This document shows, one piece after another, positions 1 through 6,549 of a stretch of 20,571 bases of DNA; the first letter of the stretch is position 1, and every line of letters begins with the position of its first letter. Position numbers and translations under genes: made by a program. This stretch comes from Azotobacter vinelandii (GTDB lineage: Bacteria; Pseudomonadota; Gammaproteobacteria; Pseudomonadales; Pseudomonadaceae): the NCBI RefSeq assembly GCF_001571105.1, contig NZ_BCTD01000080.1; one strand, written 5' to 3'. A model generated the notes under the pieces. The model was not told the origin of the DNA. It ran no database searches and saw nothing but the letters and a program-made list of their open reading frames with translations.

Positions 1-1
1 C

Positions 2-181
2 GGCGAGCGTACCTATCTCAAGAGTTTCGAAGCGGATGGCGAAGGCCGGCGTTTCGAGGTCGCCCTGGAGGGCGACTACGGCGACCAGCTTTCCGCCGGG
101 GATTTCCTCTTCGCCGCAGCGGCGGCCAGCGCCGACCGGCTCGAAGTGCTGGGCGTCACGCAGCCCGAACAGGCCGCTTGA
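2..181 (+). CDS. algE: AlgE-type mannuronan C-5-epimerase, C-terminal fragment (cut by window edge)
   Basis: This is the last 59 codons of a gene whose start lies left of the window. The reading frame from base 2 to the TGA at 179-181 contains the R-module core TYLKSFEAD followed by RRFEVALEGD. That pattern nearly matches the tail of the complete epimerase at 1540-3138 (TYLKSFEAN, ERFEIALEGN). In AlgE enzymes this part belongs to the last R-module, a Ca2+-binding RTX domain that aids alginate binding and precedes the C-terminal signal for type I secretion. The tail here is Ala-rich and ends in QPEQAA. The catalytic A-module is not visible, so activity and module number cannot be judged. The gene points towards 291-548 and is followed by two hairpins. 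Family assignment is confident; the specific paralogue is not. Confidence 0.85.
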   Translation, partial: GERTYLKSFEADGEGRRFEVALEGDYGDQLSAGDFLFAAAAASADRLEVLGVTQPEQAA

Positions 182-189
182 AAAGACGC

Positions 190-235
190 GAGGGCGGATC
201 GCCCATCCGCCCTCCCGGCGTCGATCGATGCCGGG
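190..235 (+). terminator. Tandem hairpins after the epimerase, probable terminator
   Basis: Two palindromes sit directly behind the epimerase stop. The first has perfect 10-bp arms at 190-199 and 205-214 with a 5-nt loop. The second has arms CCCGGC (214-219) and GCCGGG (230-235) around a TCGATCGAT-rich loop. Neither is followed by a T-run, so this is a strong-stem candidate rather than a textbook intrinsic terminator. It could also serve the convergent DUF2790 gene ending at 291. Confidence 0.5.
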
Positions 236-290
236 CGCCCTTGCGCCGATCCGGCGCGCGGCGCCAGGCCGCCGACGGCAAAGTCGGGCC

Positions 291-548
291 TCAGTTGCCC
301 TGACTGCATTTACCCATGACGCTGTACTCGACGACGTGCCGATGCCCCCCATGGTCCAGGTAAACCATGTGCACGGGCACGACCCTGCAGACATCGGCCG
401 GCTCTTCGATGCTGATAACCTTGGCGATGTCCAGTTTGCTGCCATAGGCATAGTGCTCGACCACCGGTTGCTCGGCGGCCTGGGCCATTGTGCCGCCCAG
501 CGCGGCGAGGGAAGCGGCAGCCACGAAAGCGGACAGGAAGCGTTTCAT
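291..548 (-). CDS. DUF2790 family small periplasmic protein
   Basis: The product is an 85-residue exported protein of unknown function. Residues 1-24 form a typical signal peptide (MKRF, a hydrophobic Ala-rich core, then AQA-AE). The mature part carries the DUF2790 pattern, with YGSKLDIAKVISIE, a Cys in the D-x-C-x-V-x-P segment, and H-x3-Y-x-VMG-x-C near the end. The two cysteines could form a disulphide in the periplasm. The ATG at 546-548 has an AGGA about 10 nt upstream. A paralogue lies at 4539-4850. DUF2790 proteins are common in pseudomonads and have no settled function; links to metal or envelope stress would be speculation. The gene is convergent with the epimerase fragment on its left. 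Confidence 0.85.
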   Translation of the reverse strand: MKRFLSAFVAAASLAALGGTMAQAAEQPVVEHYAYGSKLDIAKVISIEEPADVCRVVPVHMVYLDHGGHRHVVEYSVMGKCSQGN

Positions 549-976
549 CGTGTGGGTGTCCTAACTGTGCAAACTCTTGAAAGTCTTCAGTCGGAACGGA
601 GTGAGGCTGAAGGCATTGCGCAACCCGCCGGGCCGTTTGCCTGAGCCGGATGTCTGCGGGTTTCGCAGCTTTTTTCGGAAGCCGGGTATAGATTATTGCG
701 ACACTCTTTCACAATAAATTCACAGCCTGAGCAATGGTTTCGTACTTTCCGGAAAGAATCGATCGGGCGATCGCCGCGACAGGAAGGCGGAACCATCCGC
801 GATGGGACGGCGCAAGCCAGGCGACACTCATGGCACGCTGGCCGTGTTTACGGGAATCCGGAACGCGGCGGCCTTTACCCATCTTTACTCCGCCCTAACG
901 GCCCCTTACCACCGCCGCGCCGATACTGCCTCCAACGGCGGGCCTGCCCCGCCTTCGCCATGAGGAGGCGCGCACG
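549..976. other. Divergent intergenic region between DUF2790 and DUF6515 genes
   Basis: This 428-bp spacer holds no convincing gene. It must contain the promoters of both flanking divergent genes. Visible items are the minus-strand promoter candidate at 685-714, a short hairpin plus T6 on the plus strand (654-675), and two CTTTAC hexamers 10 bp apart (873-878 and 883-888) upstream of the DUF6515 gene. Open frames through it show no ribosome binding site or family resemblance. Confidence 0.5.
685..714 (-). promoter_or_regulatory. Candidate promoter for the first DUF2790 gene
   Basis: On the minus strand TTGTGA (709-714) and TATACC (685-690) are separated by 18 bp in an AT-rich stretch upstream of the DUF2790 start. 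This fits a sigma-70 promoter loosely and would give a leader of about 130 nt. It was found by eye only. Confidence 0.3.
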
Positions 977-1474
977 ATGAAATCCCCTGGTCGACGCACG
1001 GCGATCGCACTGTTGCTGGTGGCCCTCTCCGCTCCAGTCCTGGCCGGCCCGCCCGGTGGAGGGGGCGGCCACGGCGGCCCAGGCCCCGGTTCCTCCTGGG
1101 GGCCGCACGGTCCGGGCCGCGGCCACGGCCTGCCGGATTACGCCCGCGAACTGTGGATCGGCAGCACCCTGTACTTCCTCGCCGCCGGCACCTACTACCT
1201 GTGGAACGCCGACCGCAAGGAATACGTGGTGGTCCAGCCGCCGCCCGCGGTGCCGACGCTGCCGGCCGGCAGCTACGAGGTGATCGCCTACCCATCGGCC
1301 GGGCAGAGCCAGGACCAGCAGGGGCGCGACCGCTACGAGTGCCACCGCTGGGCGGTCAACCAGAGCGGCTTCGACCCCTCCACCGCGACCCAGGCGCCGG
1401 CGGTCGCCACCTCCGACTACTACCGGCGGGCGCTGGGCGCCTGCCTGAGCGGACGGGGCTACAGCATCAACTAA
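977..1474 (+). CDS. DUF6515 family exported protein
   Basis: The product is a 165-residue exported protein. Residues 1-23 are a signal peptide ending in VLA-GPP. A Gly/His/Pro-rich low-complexity segment follows (about 24-50). The conserved part includes LYFLAAGTYYLWN (about 65-77), EYVVVQPPP, and the signature RYECHRWAVNQSGFDPS (about 118-134), ending in RRALGACLSGRGYSIN. As I recall them, pseudomonad DUF6515 proteins share these elements. The cysteines in YECHRW and GACLSG may pair. Function is unknown; envelope or periplasmic location is inferred from the signal peptide. The ATG at 977 has GAGGAG-type sequence just upstream (about 962-967). The gene converges on the epimerase at 1540-3138 with a hairpin between them. 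Confidence 0.82.
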   Translation: MKSPGRRTAIALLLVALSAPVLAGPPGGGGGHGGPGPGSSWGPHGPGRGHGLPDYARELWIGSTLYFLAAGTYYLWNADRKEYVVVQPPPAVPTLPAGSYEVIAYPSAGQSQDQQGRDRYECHRWAVNQSGFDPSTATQAPAVATSDYYRRALGACLSGRGYSIN

Positions 1475-1495
1475 ACAGGCGCCCGTCCACTGCCC

Positions 1496-1522
1496 GGCCT
1501 CACCGGCGGCGCCGGCGAGGCC
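1496..1522. terminator. Hairpin between convergent DUF6515 and epimerase genes
   Basis: Arms of 12 bp (1496-1507 and 1511-1522) pair with one mismatch around a 3-nt GGC loop. The element lies midway between two convergent stop codons, so it probably ends transcription from both sides. No T-run is present on either strand. Confidence 0.55.
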
Positions 1523-1539
1523 GCCCCACGGGGGACGTG

Positions 1540-3138
1540 TCAGACGCTCGGGTCGGTCTGCGGAGCACTGCCTACCAGCGCAAGCTCCGTGGCGCTGTCG
1601 TCGAAGACCAAGCTGGATTCGTCCAGCCCCGCGTGGTTGCCCTCCAGGGCGATCTCGAAGCGCTCGCCCGCGGCATTTGCCTCGAAACTCTTCAGGTAGG
1701 TCCGTGTGCCGGCACTGTTCACCTGTACGGCCAGGGTGCCGTCGCGACCGTTGCCCAGCCCGCTGAAGCCGAGCGCCGAAAGGTCGATGCGATCCGTACC
1801 AGCCTCGAAGTCGAGAATCCGATCGGCGAAGTTTTCGCTGGCGGTGCGGTAGCTGTCCTCGCGTGCGGAGAAGCGGAAGGTGTCGGCCTCCTCGCCGCCG
1901 GTCAGCCGGTCGCGCCCGGCACCGCCGTCGAGCAGATCGGCGCCGGCGCCGCCGAGAAGCTGCTCGTTGGCCGCGCCGCCGATCAGCGTGTCGTTGCCGT
2001 CCGTGCCGCGCAGGGGCCCGCTGGACGAGTGGGCGCCGGAGAGCTGCACCGAGGCGATCCGCCCGCCGCTGATGCCGTTGTCGCGAAGCGTGGTGTAGTC
2101 GCTGCCGTCGTTGCGCTCCTGCACGATGTAGGTGGCGTCGCCCGAGGTGGTGATGAGGTTGCCCTCGATCAGGGTGTTCAGCGTTTCGTAGACATTCCCC
2201 GTGATGCCGGAATCATCGAAGGCCTGCAGGAGGACTTCCGGGTAAGTGCCGTTCTGCACGTTATCGTGGATCCGATTGTCCAGGAGTTGCACGTCCTGTG
2301 CGCCGGCGATGCGTACGCCGGCCGTACCGTTGTCGTAGATATGGGCGTTCTGCAGGGTGACGTCGTGGCTCAGCTTGATCAGCACGCCTTCCAGAGCGTT
2401 GTCGTGGTAGGAGCCGCCGTCGATCCGGATATTGTAGGCGTGGGGCACGTCGTACGAGCCGCGTTGCACCACCAGGCCGGCGGCGCCGTTACCGTAGGCG
2501 ACGTTGTCGCTCAGGGTGAAGTCGTGGCTGCTGGTGACCACGTTGAAACCGTGGAGGTCGTTGTTGTAGGCGACGTTGTTCTCGAACGCGCCGTCGATCT
2601 GGTGGTCGGCGACGAAACCAACGAAGCCGTTGTCGTGGGCCACGCTGTCGCGGATCACCAGGTTGACGGTACGCGCGTGCGGGTCGAAGCCGTAGCCGGA
2701 CATCTCGCGGGCCTCCACCCGCTCGACGATGACATTGCGATCGGCGCCGTCGCCGAACTTGTAGCCGGTATAGAAGCCGAACACCGTACCTTCGGGATTG
2801 TTGTCGCGGTTGCCGTCGAGGGTCAGGTCGCGGACGCCGAAGTCGTGCGTCTCCTCGGTTCCGGACGAGCGGATCATGCCGTTGACATGCCCGTTCCAGC
2901 CATCGAGCAGCTTGACGACGGTTTCGCCCATGCCGGCGCCCGCCAGGTAGACATTGCTCTTCATCATCAGGGCGCCATCCACTCCCCGTTCGCCGCCGCT
3001 GACCCGATACTCGCCGGCCGGCAGGTGGACGGTACCGCCGCCGGCCGCGTGGGCGGCATCGATCGCCGCCTGGATGGCGGCCCGATCGTCGCTGACGCCA
3101 TCGCCCAGTGCCCCGAAATCCTTGACGTTGAAATCCAT
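1540..3138 (-). CDS. algE: AlgE-type mannuronan C-5-epimerase (A-R architecture), secreted
   Basis: This 532-residue enzyme should act outside the cell, converting beta-D-mannuronate to alpha-L-guluronate within alginate. The parallel beta-helix A-module spans about 1-375 and starts with the family-typical MDFNVKDFGALGDGVSDDRA. The catalytic YGFDPH motif gives Tyr149, Asp152 and His154; Asp178 and His196 are also kept. An R-module follows (about 376-525) with RTX nonapeptides such as GGAGADLLD and GGAGRDRLT at about 378-420, which bind Ca2+, and a C-terminal type I secretion region. There is no N-terminal signal peptide, as usual in the family. Compared with AlgE4 (sequence recalled from memory), Arg195 is Leu and Lys117 is Gly, both in the substrate cleft, so activity may be altered or lost as in AlgY. 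Gly148 resembles epimerase-only enzymes rather than the lyase-active AlgE7. Length is close to AlgE4 (553). Confidence 0.93.
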   Translation of the reverse strand: MDFNVKDFGALGDGVSDDRAAIQAAIDAAHAAGGGTVHLPAGEYRVSGGERGVDGALMMKSNVYLAGAGMGETVVKLLDGWNGHVNGMIRSSGTEETHDFGVRDLTLDGNRDNNPEGTVFGFYTGYKFGDGADRNVIVERVEAREMSGYGFDPHARTVNLVIRDSVAHDNGFVGFVADHQIDGAFENNVAYNNDLHGFNVVTSSHDFTLSDNVAYGNGAAGLVVQRGSYDVPHAYNIRIDGGSYHDNALEGVLIKLSHDVTLQNAHIYDNGTAGVRIAGAQDVQLLDNRIHDNVQNGTYPEVLLQAFDDSGITGNVYETLNTLIEGNLITTSGDATYIVQERNDGSDYTTLRDNGISGGRIASVQLSGAHSSSGPLRGTDGNDTLIGGAANEQLLGGAGADLLDGGAGRDRLTGGEEADTFRFSAREDSYRTASENFADRILDFEAGTDRIDLSALGFSGLGNGRDGTLAVQVNSAGTRTYLKSFEANAAGERFEIALEGNHAGLDESSLVFDDSATELALVGSAPQTDPSV

Positions 3139-3472
3139 TTATCCGCTTCCGTATTCAGAATGCGTACTCAGACGCAATGAGAGGGAAAGGGACGGAAACA
3201 GCCGATTTTCCCAACAAGCCATCCCGACCCGTGACATTGTCGCGATTACCTGAACACTGCACCTCGGTACCTGCCGGGCCTCCCATATCCAGGGGCGCCG
3301 GGGATACCTCGGAGCGGCGGCCGAACCAGCGCCGCTTCCTTCCGACCCACGGAAAGCCTTTCGAGTTCTTTTGGATCGAAGGGACGGGCGCGCGAAAACC
3401 TTTCCCCGGCCGGGCCGAGGCGCCGTCGACGCGCCGGCCCGGCCACGCCGGAGCCCGGCCGGCACGGGGCCC
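3139..3472. other. Intergenic region upstream of the epimerase
   Basis: This 334-bp spacer holds no credible gene. On the minus strand it must carry the epimerase promoter (not identified), with GGAAGCGGATAA just before the epimerase ATG as a modest ribosome binding site. Its far end contains the hairpin at 3408-3444. Confidence 0.5.
3408..3444 (-). terminator. Long GC-rich hairpin, terminator of the barrel-protein gene
   Basis: Nine-bp arms (3408-3416 and 3436-3444) continue, after a 2-nt bulge, into a 5-bp inner stem (3419-3423 and 3431-3435) around a 7-nt loop. On the minus strand it lies 28 bp past the stop at 3473 and is followed by GGGGAAAGGTTTTC, a weak T-run. A factor-independent terminator is the simplest reading. 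Confidence 0.6.
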
Positions 3473-4213
3473 TCAGAACTGCCGCACGATGCGCAGGCCG
3501 GCCTCGGGGAGCGCCGATTCGCCGCGCGCCTTGTCGACGCCGATGCCGAACTGGAGGTTCAGCGTGCGGGTCAGCCGGTGGTGGATCTGCGGCATCAGCA
3601 GGACATGGCCGTCATGGCCGCTCCGATAATTGAGTTCGACGCCGAGGACCGTGTTTTCGGTCGCATCGAAGAAGGTCGAATGGTTGACGATCAGGTGGTT
3701 GCGCCCGCTGGAGCCGGACCAACCGATGTCGGCGAGGCCGATCATGCTCATGCTGCTCCAGCGCGCGCTGAAGCGGTGGCCCAGCGTATAGACCAGGGTG
3801 TTGAAGTATTTGTGGTGCTCGCGCTCGTAGATGTTCATGTATTGAACGCCATGGGCGGAACGGCCCTGATTGAAGGCGCCGAGCGTGGCCTGCACGCCCA
3901 CCTTGTATTCGCTCAGCCGATCGTCCTCGAAGGGAAACTCGAACTCGACGGCCCAGCCGTCGGCAAAGGCATATTCCGCCTCCGGCGCCCAGTCGGTTTG
4001 CTGATCGGATTCCGACAGCGGGCCGGTCGCCAGTACATTGGCCTCCAGTTCGCCCTGCCGTGCGCCGAGCGGACGCATCATGTCGAAGACCATCGGTTCC
4101 GGAATTTCCGGATAGGCGCCGTTTCCGCCGGACGATGCCAGCGCGACCGATCCGACAGCGGACGACAACAAGCCCACGACAGGCCATAAACACATATACC
4201 GCGGCGAATTCAC
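3473..4213 (-). CDS. Putative outer-membrane beta-barrel protein, function unknown
   Basis: The product is 246 residues if translation starts at the GTG at 4211-4213, which has GGAG 7 nt upstream. The next ATG (4193-4195) has no good ribosome binding site. From the GTG the N-terminus is a signal peptide, cleaved probably after ALA-26. The mature protein shows alternating polar/hydrophobic stretches rich in aromatic residues (for example WAVEFEFPFEDD, YKVGVQATLGAF, VLGVELNYRSG, LNLQFGIGVD) and ends in Phe, a hallmark of BAM-assembled outer-membrane barrels. The sequence IPEPMVFDMMRPLGARQGELE after the signal looks like a conserved entry segment, but I do not recognise a named family. The position next to a secreted alginate epimerase is suggestive only. 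A hairpin terminator lies downstream. Confidence 0.72.
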   Translation of the reverse strand: MNSPRYMCLWPVVGLLSSAVGSVALASSGGNGAYPEIPEPMVFDMMRPLGARQGELEANVLATGPLSESDQQTDWAPEAEYAFADGWAVEFEFPFEDDRLSEYKVGVQATLGAFNQGRSAHGVQYMNIYEREHHKYFNTLVYTLGHRFSARWSSMSMIGLADIGWSGSSGRNHLIVNHSTFFDATENTVLGVELNYRSGHDGHVLLMPQIHHRLTRTLNLQFGIGVDKARGESALPEAGLRIVRQF

Positions 4214-4538
4214 CACAACTCTCCAGAAGCGCAGAAAAGAACTCTGCAAGACATGCACTTCAATATCAGCCCAAGCTGAAACATGACTTAATGGAGAGCC
4301 GTCGATAAATATCACGCCCACACTCGATCATGCGCCCGCGAAATTTCGAGGACGACGAGAAAGTTATGCGCTGGAATGGCCGTAAGTTATTTAACGACGA
4401 ACGAAGGCCAGGGGTATGGAACTCCCCCGGCCTTTCGGAATATCGAACTTGCAAGTCACTGACACGGTCACTGCCACATTGCGCAGCAGGCCGCCGGAAT
4501 ATCTCTAATCAGGAGCGGTCGAGCGCGAAAGCGCGGGC
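4214..4538. other. Intergenic region upstream of the barrel-protein gene
   Basis: This 325-bp spacer carries the terminator of the second DUF2790 gene (4404-4434) and presumably the promoter of the barrel gene, which I could not place. Open frames here lack ribosome binding sites and family resemblance. Confidence 0.45.
4404..4434 (-). terminator. Rho-independent-like terminator of the second DUF2790 gene
   Basis: Arms of 11 bp (4404-4414 and 4424-4434) pair with one mismatch around a 9-nt loop. On the minus strand the stem ends in GGCCTT and runs into CGTTCGTCGTTAAAT, a T-rich but interrupted tail. It lies about 105 bp past the stop at 4539. Confidence 0.6.
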
Positions 4539-4850
4539 TCAGCCCTGGCAACCGCCGCCCATGACCTGATAACGCATGACGTGCGTTGCACCATGGGAGT
4601 CTTCATAAGTCATGACGGCCGGAGTCACGCCACAGACCGACGAGTCGCTTTCGATGGAAATGACTTTGTGCACATCCAGTTTCTCGCCAGCCTCGTAGTC
4701 ATGAACTTCGGCGACATCTTCGCCGTCGTCGGGCTGGACGAGTTGAAGGTCGGCGGTCAGAGGGTCGGGTTCCTCTTCGGCGGCATCGACCAGATTACTC
4801 ATGGCCATAAAGGGAACCGCGGCCATCATCAGAACAGCCAAGGATTTCAT
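4539..4850 (-). CDS. DUF2790 family small periplasmic protein with acidic N-terminal extension
   Basis: The product is 103 residues starting at the ATG at 4848-4850, which has GGGAG about 7 nt upstream; longer forms in the frame run through the leader and lack a signal. Residues 1-22 are a signal peptide (MKSLAVLMMAAVPFMAM). A strongly acidic linker follows (EEEPDPL to DDGEDVAE, about 24-48), absent from the paralogue at 291-548. The domain itself has EKLDVHKVISIE, SSVCGVTP, MTYEDSHGATH and YQVMGGGCQG. Both family cysteines are present. Function is unknown. The gene has its own long AT-rich upstream region and its own terminator, so it is probably a single-gene unit under separate control. 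Confidence 0.87.
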   Translation of the reverse strand: MKSLAVLMMAAVPFMAMSNLVDAAEEEPDPLTADLQLVQPDDGEDVAEVHDYEAGEKLDVHKVISIESDSSVCGVTPAVMTYEDSHGATHVMRYQVMGGGCQG

Positions 4851-5124
4851 GGTTTTCTCCCATTGCATCAGGCAAGCCGGTCCCTTCACCGGGTTTTCCC
4901 GGCGATACCTGTTTTTTTCAATAAGGCTGGATCTTTCTTTTCGAGCGATTCTTTTCCATCGCTCTGGGAGTGATTCTAAGCGTTCGGCACCGCTCGAATA
5001 AGCGCCATTCCGGCCATTCACCGTTGACTATCAGGAAAATATTGCAAAATCATGTTGTTTTTATTCTAAAAAGCACTCTGAAAAACTCAATATATTCCAA
5101 ATCATATATAACTCCGTCGCGCCC
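4851..5124. other. AT-rich intergenic region upstream of the second DUF2790 gene
   Basis: No gene was found in this 274-bp spacer. Bases 5041-5100 have about 25% GC against a roughly 70% background, so a promoter or nucleoid-protein site is plausible. In the presumed leader of the DUF2790 mRNA there are two hairpins: GAGCGAT/ATCGCTC arms at 4943-4949 and 4958-4964, and CCGGG-TTTT-CCCGG at 4889-4902. No clear terminator for tctE was seen. Confidence 0.5.
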
Positions 5125-6549
5125 CTACGCTTCCTCCGCCCGGCGCACCGGCGGGAACTCGATCCGTACCCTGAGCCCGCCGCCGGCGCCATCCAGCAAG
5201 CGGATCGCCGCCTGGTGCGCGCGGCAGATCTCGCCGACGATGGCCAGCCCGAGTCCCGCGCCGCCGCGCTGCGGGTCGAGCCGCTGGAAGCGCTCGAAGA
5301 CCTTCTGCCGGGCGCTTTCCGGGATGCCCGGACCGTCGTCCTCCACCTCCAGCACGGCCGGCGCGGCGACGCGCAGGGTCACGTTGCCGCCCGGCGGGGT
5401 GTGCGCCAGGGCGTTGTCCACCAGGTTGCTGAGCAGTTCGTTGAGCAGCGTCGGCTCGCCCGTCACCCAGACCTCGCCCGGCCCCTCGAAGGCCAGCGCC
5501 ACGCCGCGGGCATGAGCCAGGGGCGCCAGGGCCAGGCCCAGCTCGCGGCACAGCGAGCCCAGCTCGACCGGCTCGGCGCCGCCCTCGGCGATGGCCTGGG
5601 CGCTGCTTTCGATGCGCGCCCAGGAGAGCAACTGGTTGGCCAGGTGGGAAAGGCGGTCGCCGCTCTGCCGGACCTCTTCCAGGGTGCGGTACCAGGCGTC
5701 CGGCTCGCGCTCGCGCAGGCCCAGTTCGAGGCGCGCCTTGAGCGCCGCCAGCGGCGTGCGCAGTTCGTGGGCGGCGTCGGCGATGAACTGCGACTGGCGC
5801 TCCAGCAGGCTGCGCAGGCGGCCGGTGAACAGGTTCAGGGCGGAAACCAGCGGCAGCAGCTCGCGCTGCACCGTGACCGGCGGCAGGGGCCGCAGGTCTT
5901 CCGGGCTGCGCTCCTCCACCGCCTGGCGCAGGCGCTCCAGCGGGCGCAGCGCGGCGGTGACCACGAACCAGGCCAGGGCCATCGCGCCGACCGCCAGGAG
6001 GCCCATGCGCAGCAGGGTGTCGACGAGCAGACCGCGCGCCATGCGTTCGCGCGCCTCCTCGGTCTCGGCCACGCGGATCTCCACCATGCCGCTCAGGGTG
6101 GTTTCGCTGACCGGCTGCTGCAGGCTGACCACCCGCACGTTCTGGCCTCGATAATGCGCGTCGTAGAAGCGCGCCAGGGCCGGATAGTCGCGGGTCAGCG
6201 GGACGTTCGCCGGCGCGCCGGGCAGGTTCTCGTAGCCGGACAGCAGTTGCCCGTGGATATCCAGCACCTGGTAGTAGATGCGCCCGGCGCTGTCGAAGGC
6301 GAAGCTGTCCAGGGCCAGATAGGGGATGTCCGCGCGCAGGCCGCCATCGGCCTCGGAAAGGCCGTCGGCGATGCTCCGCGCCGAGGCCAGCAGGGTGCGG
6401 TCGTAGGCCCGGTCGGCGGCCTGGCGGCCGTTGGAGTAGGCGCTCAGCCCGCTGACCGCCAGCAGCACCGCCAGCAGCCCGGCCATGCGCCGCAGCAGGC
6501 GCCCGCGCAGGCTGCCGTCGACGCGGATGTCGCCGGCCGCATCATTCAC
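5125..6549 (-). CDS. tctE: Sensor histidine kinase TctE (tricarboxylate two-component system)
   Basis: This 474-residue inner-membrane kinase should sense tricarboxylates and phosphorylate TctD. A first membrane helix lies at about 20-38, the periplasmic sensor (two-component sensor kinase N-terminal type) at about 39-178 and a second helix at about 180-200. A HAMP-like linker is followed by the H-box FIADAAHELRTPLAAL with phospho-acceptor His261. The ATPase domain shows N-box ELLSNLVDNALAH (Asn375, Asn379), G1 DDGPGIP (404-410), F-box VFERFQRLD and G2 GAGLGLAI. All catalytic boxes are intact. The start is a GTG (6547-6549) overlapping the last 8 bp of tctD, which implies translational coupling. 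The specific name rests on the divergent tctCBA operon; the ligand could be another tricarboxylate. Confidence 0.92.
   Translation of the reverse strand: MNDAAGDIRVDGSLRGRLLRRMAGLLAVLLAVSGLSAYSNGRQAADRAYDRTLLASARSIADGLSEADGGLRADIPYLALDSFAFDSAGRIYYQVLDIHGQLLSGYENLPGAPANVPLTRDYPALARFYDAHYRGQNVRVVSLQQPVSETTLSGMVEIRVAETEEARERMARGLLVDTLLRMGLLAVGAMALAWFVVTAALRPLERLRQAVEERSPEDLRPLPPVTVQRELLPLVSALNLFTGRLRSLLERQSQFIADAAHELRTPLAALKARLELGLREREPDAWYRTLEEVRQSGDRLSHLANQLLSWARIESSAQAIAEGGAEPVELGSLCRELGLALAPLAHARGVALAFEGPGEVWVTGEPTLLNELLSNLVDNALAHTPPGGNVTLRVAAPAVLEVEDDGPGIPESARQKVFERFQRLDPQRGGAGLGLAIVGEICRAHQAAIRLLDGAGGGLRVRIEFPPVRRAEEA

Noticed and set aside
831..845. TGGCACG resembling a sigma-54 -24 element upstream of the DUF6515 gene
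   Set aside because: The required TTGC-like -12 element is absent at the correct distance (CCGT is found there).
860..886. GGAAC...TCTTT resembling an AlgU (sigma-22) promoter
   Set aside because: The -35 is GAACGC rather than GAACTT, the spacer is short and the -10 is TCTTT rather than TCTGA, so the match is too weak to claim.
873..888. Two CTTTAC hexamers, possible response-regulator site
   Set aside because: The period is 10 rather than 11 bp and only two short copies exist in an otherwise unremarkable spacer; not strong enough for a separate finding.
1153..3180. 675-codon plus-strand open frame opposite the epimerase
   Set aside because: It is antisense to a gene with all family motifs intact. 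Its own product is low-complexity Val/Ala/Gly/Asp sequence with no domain, as expected from a high-GC reverse strand.
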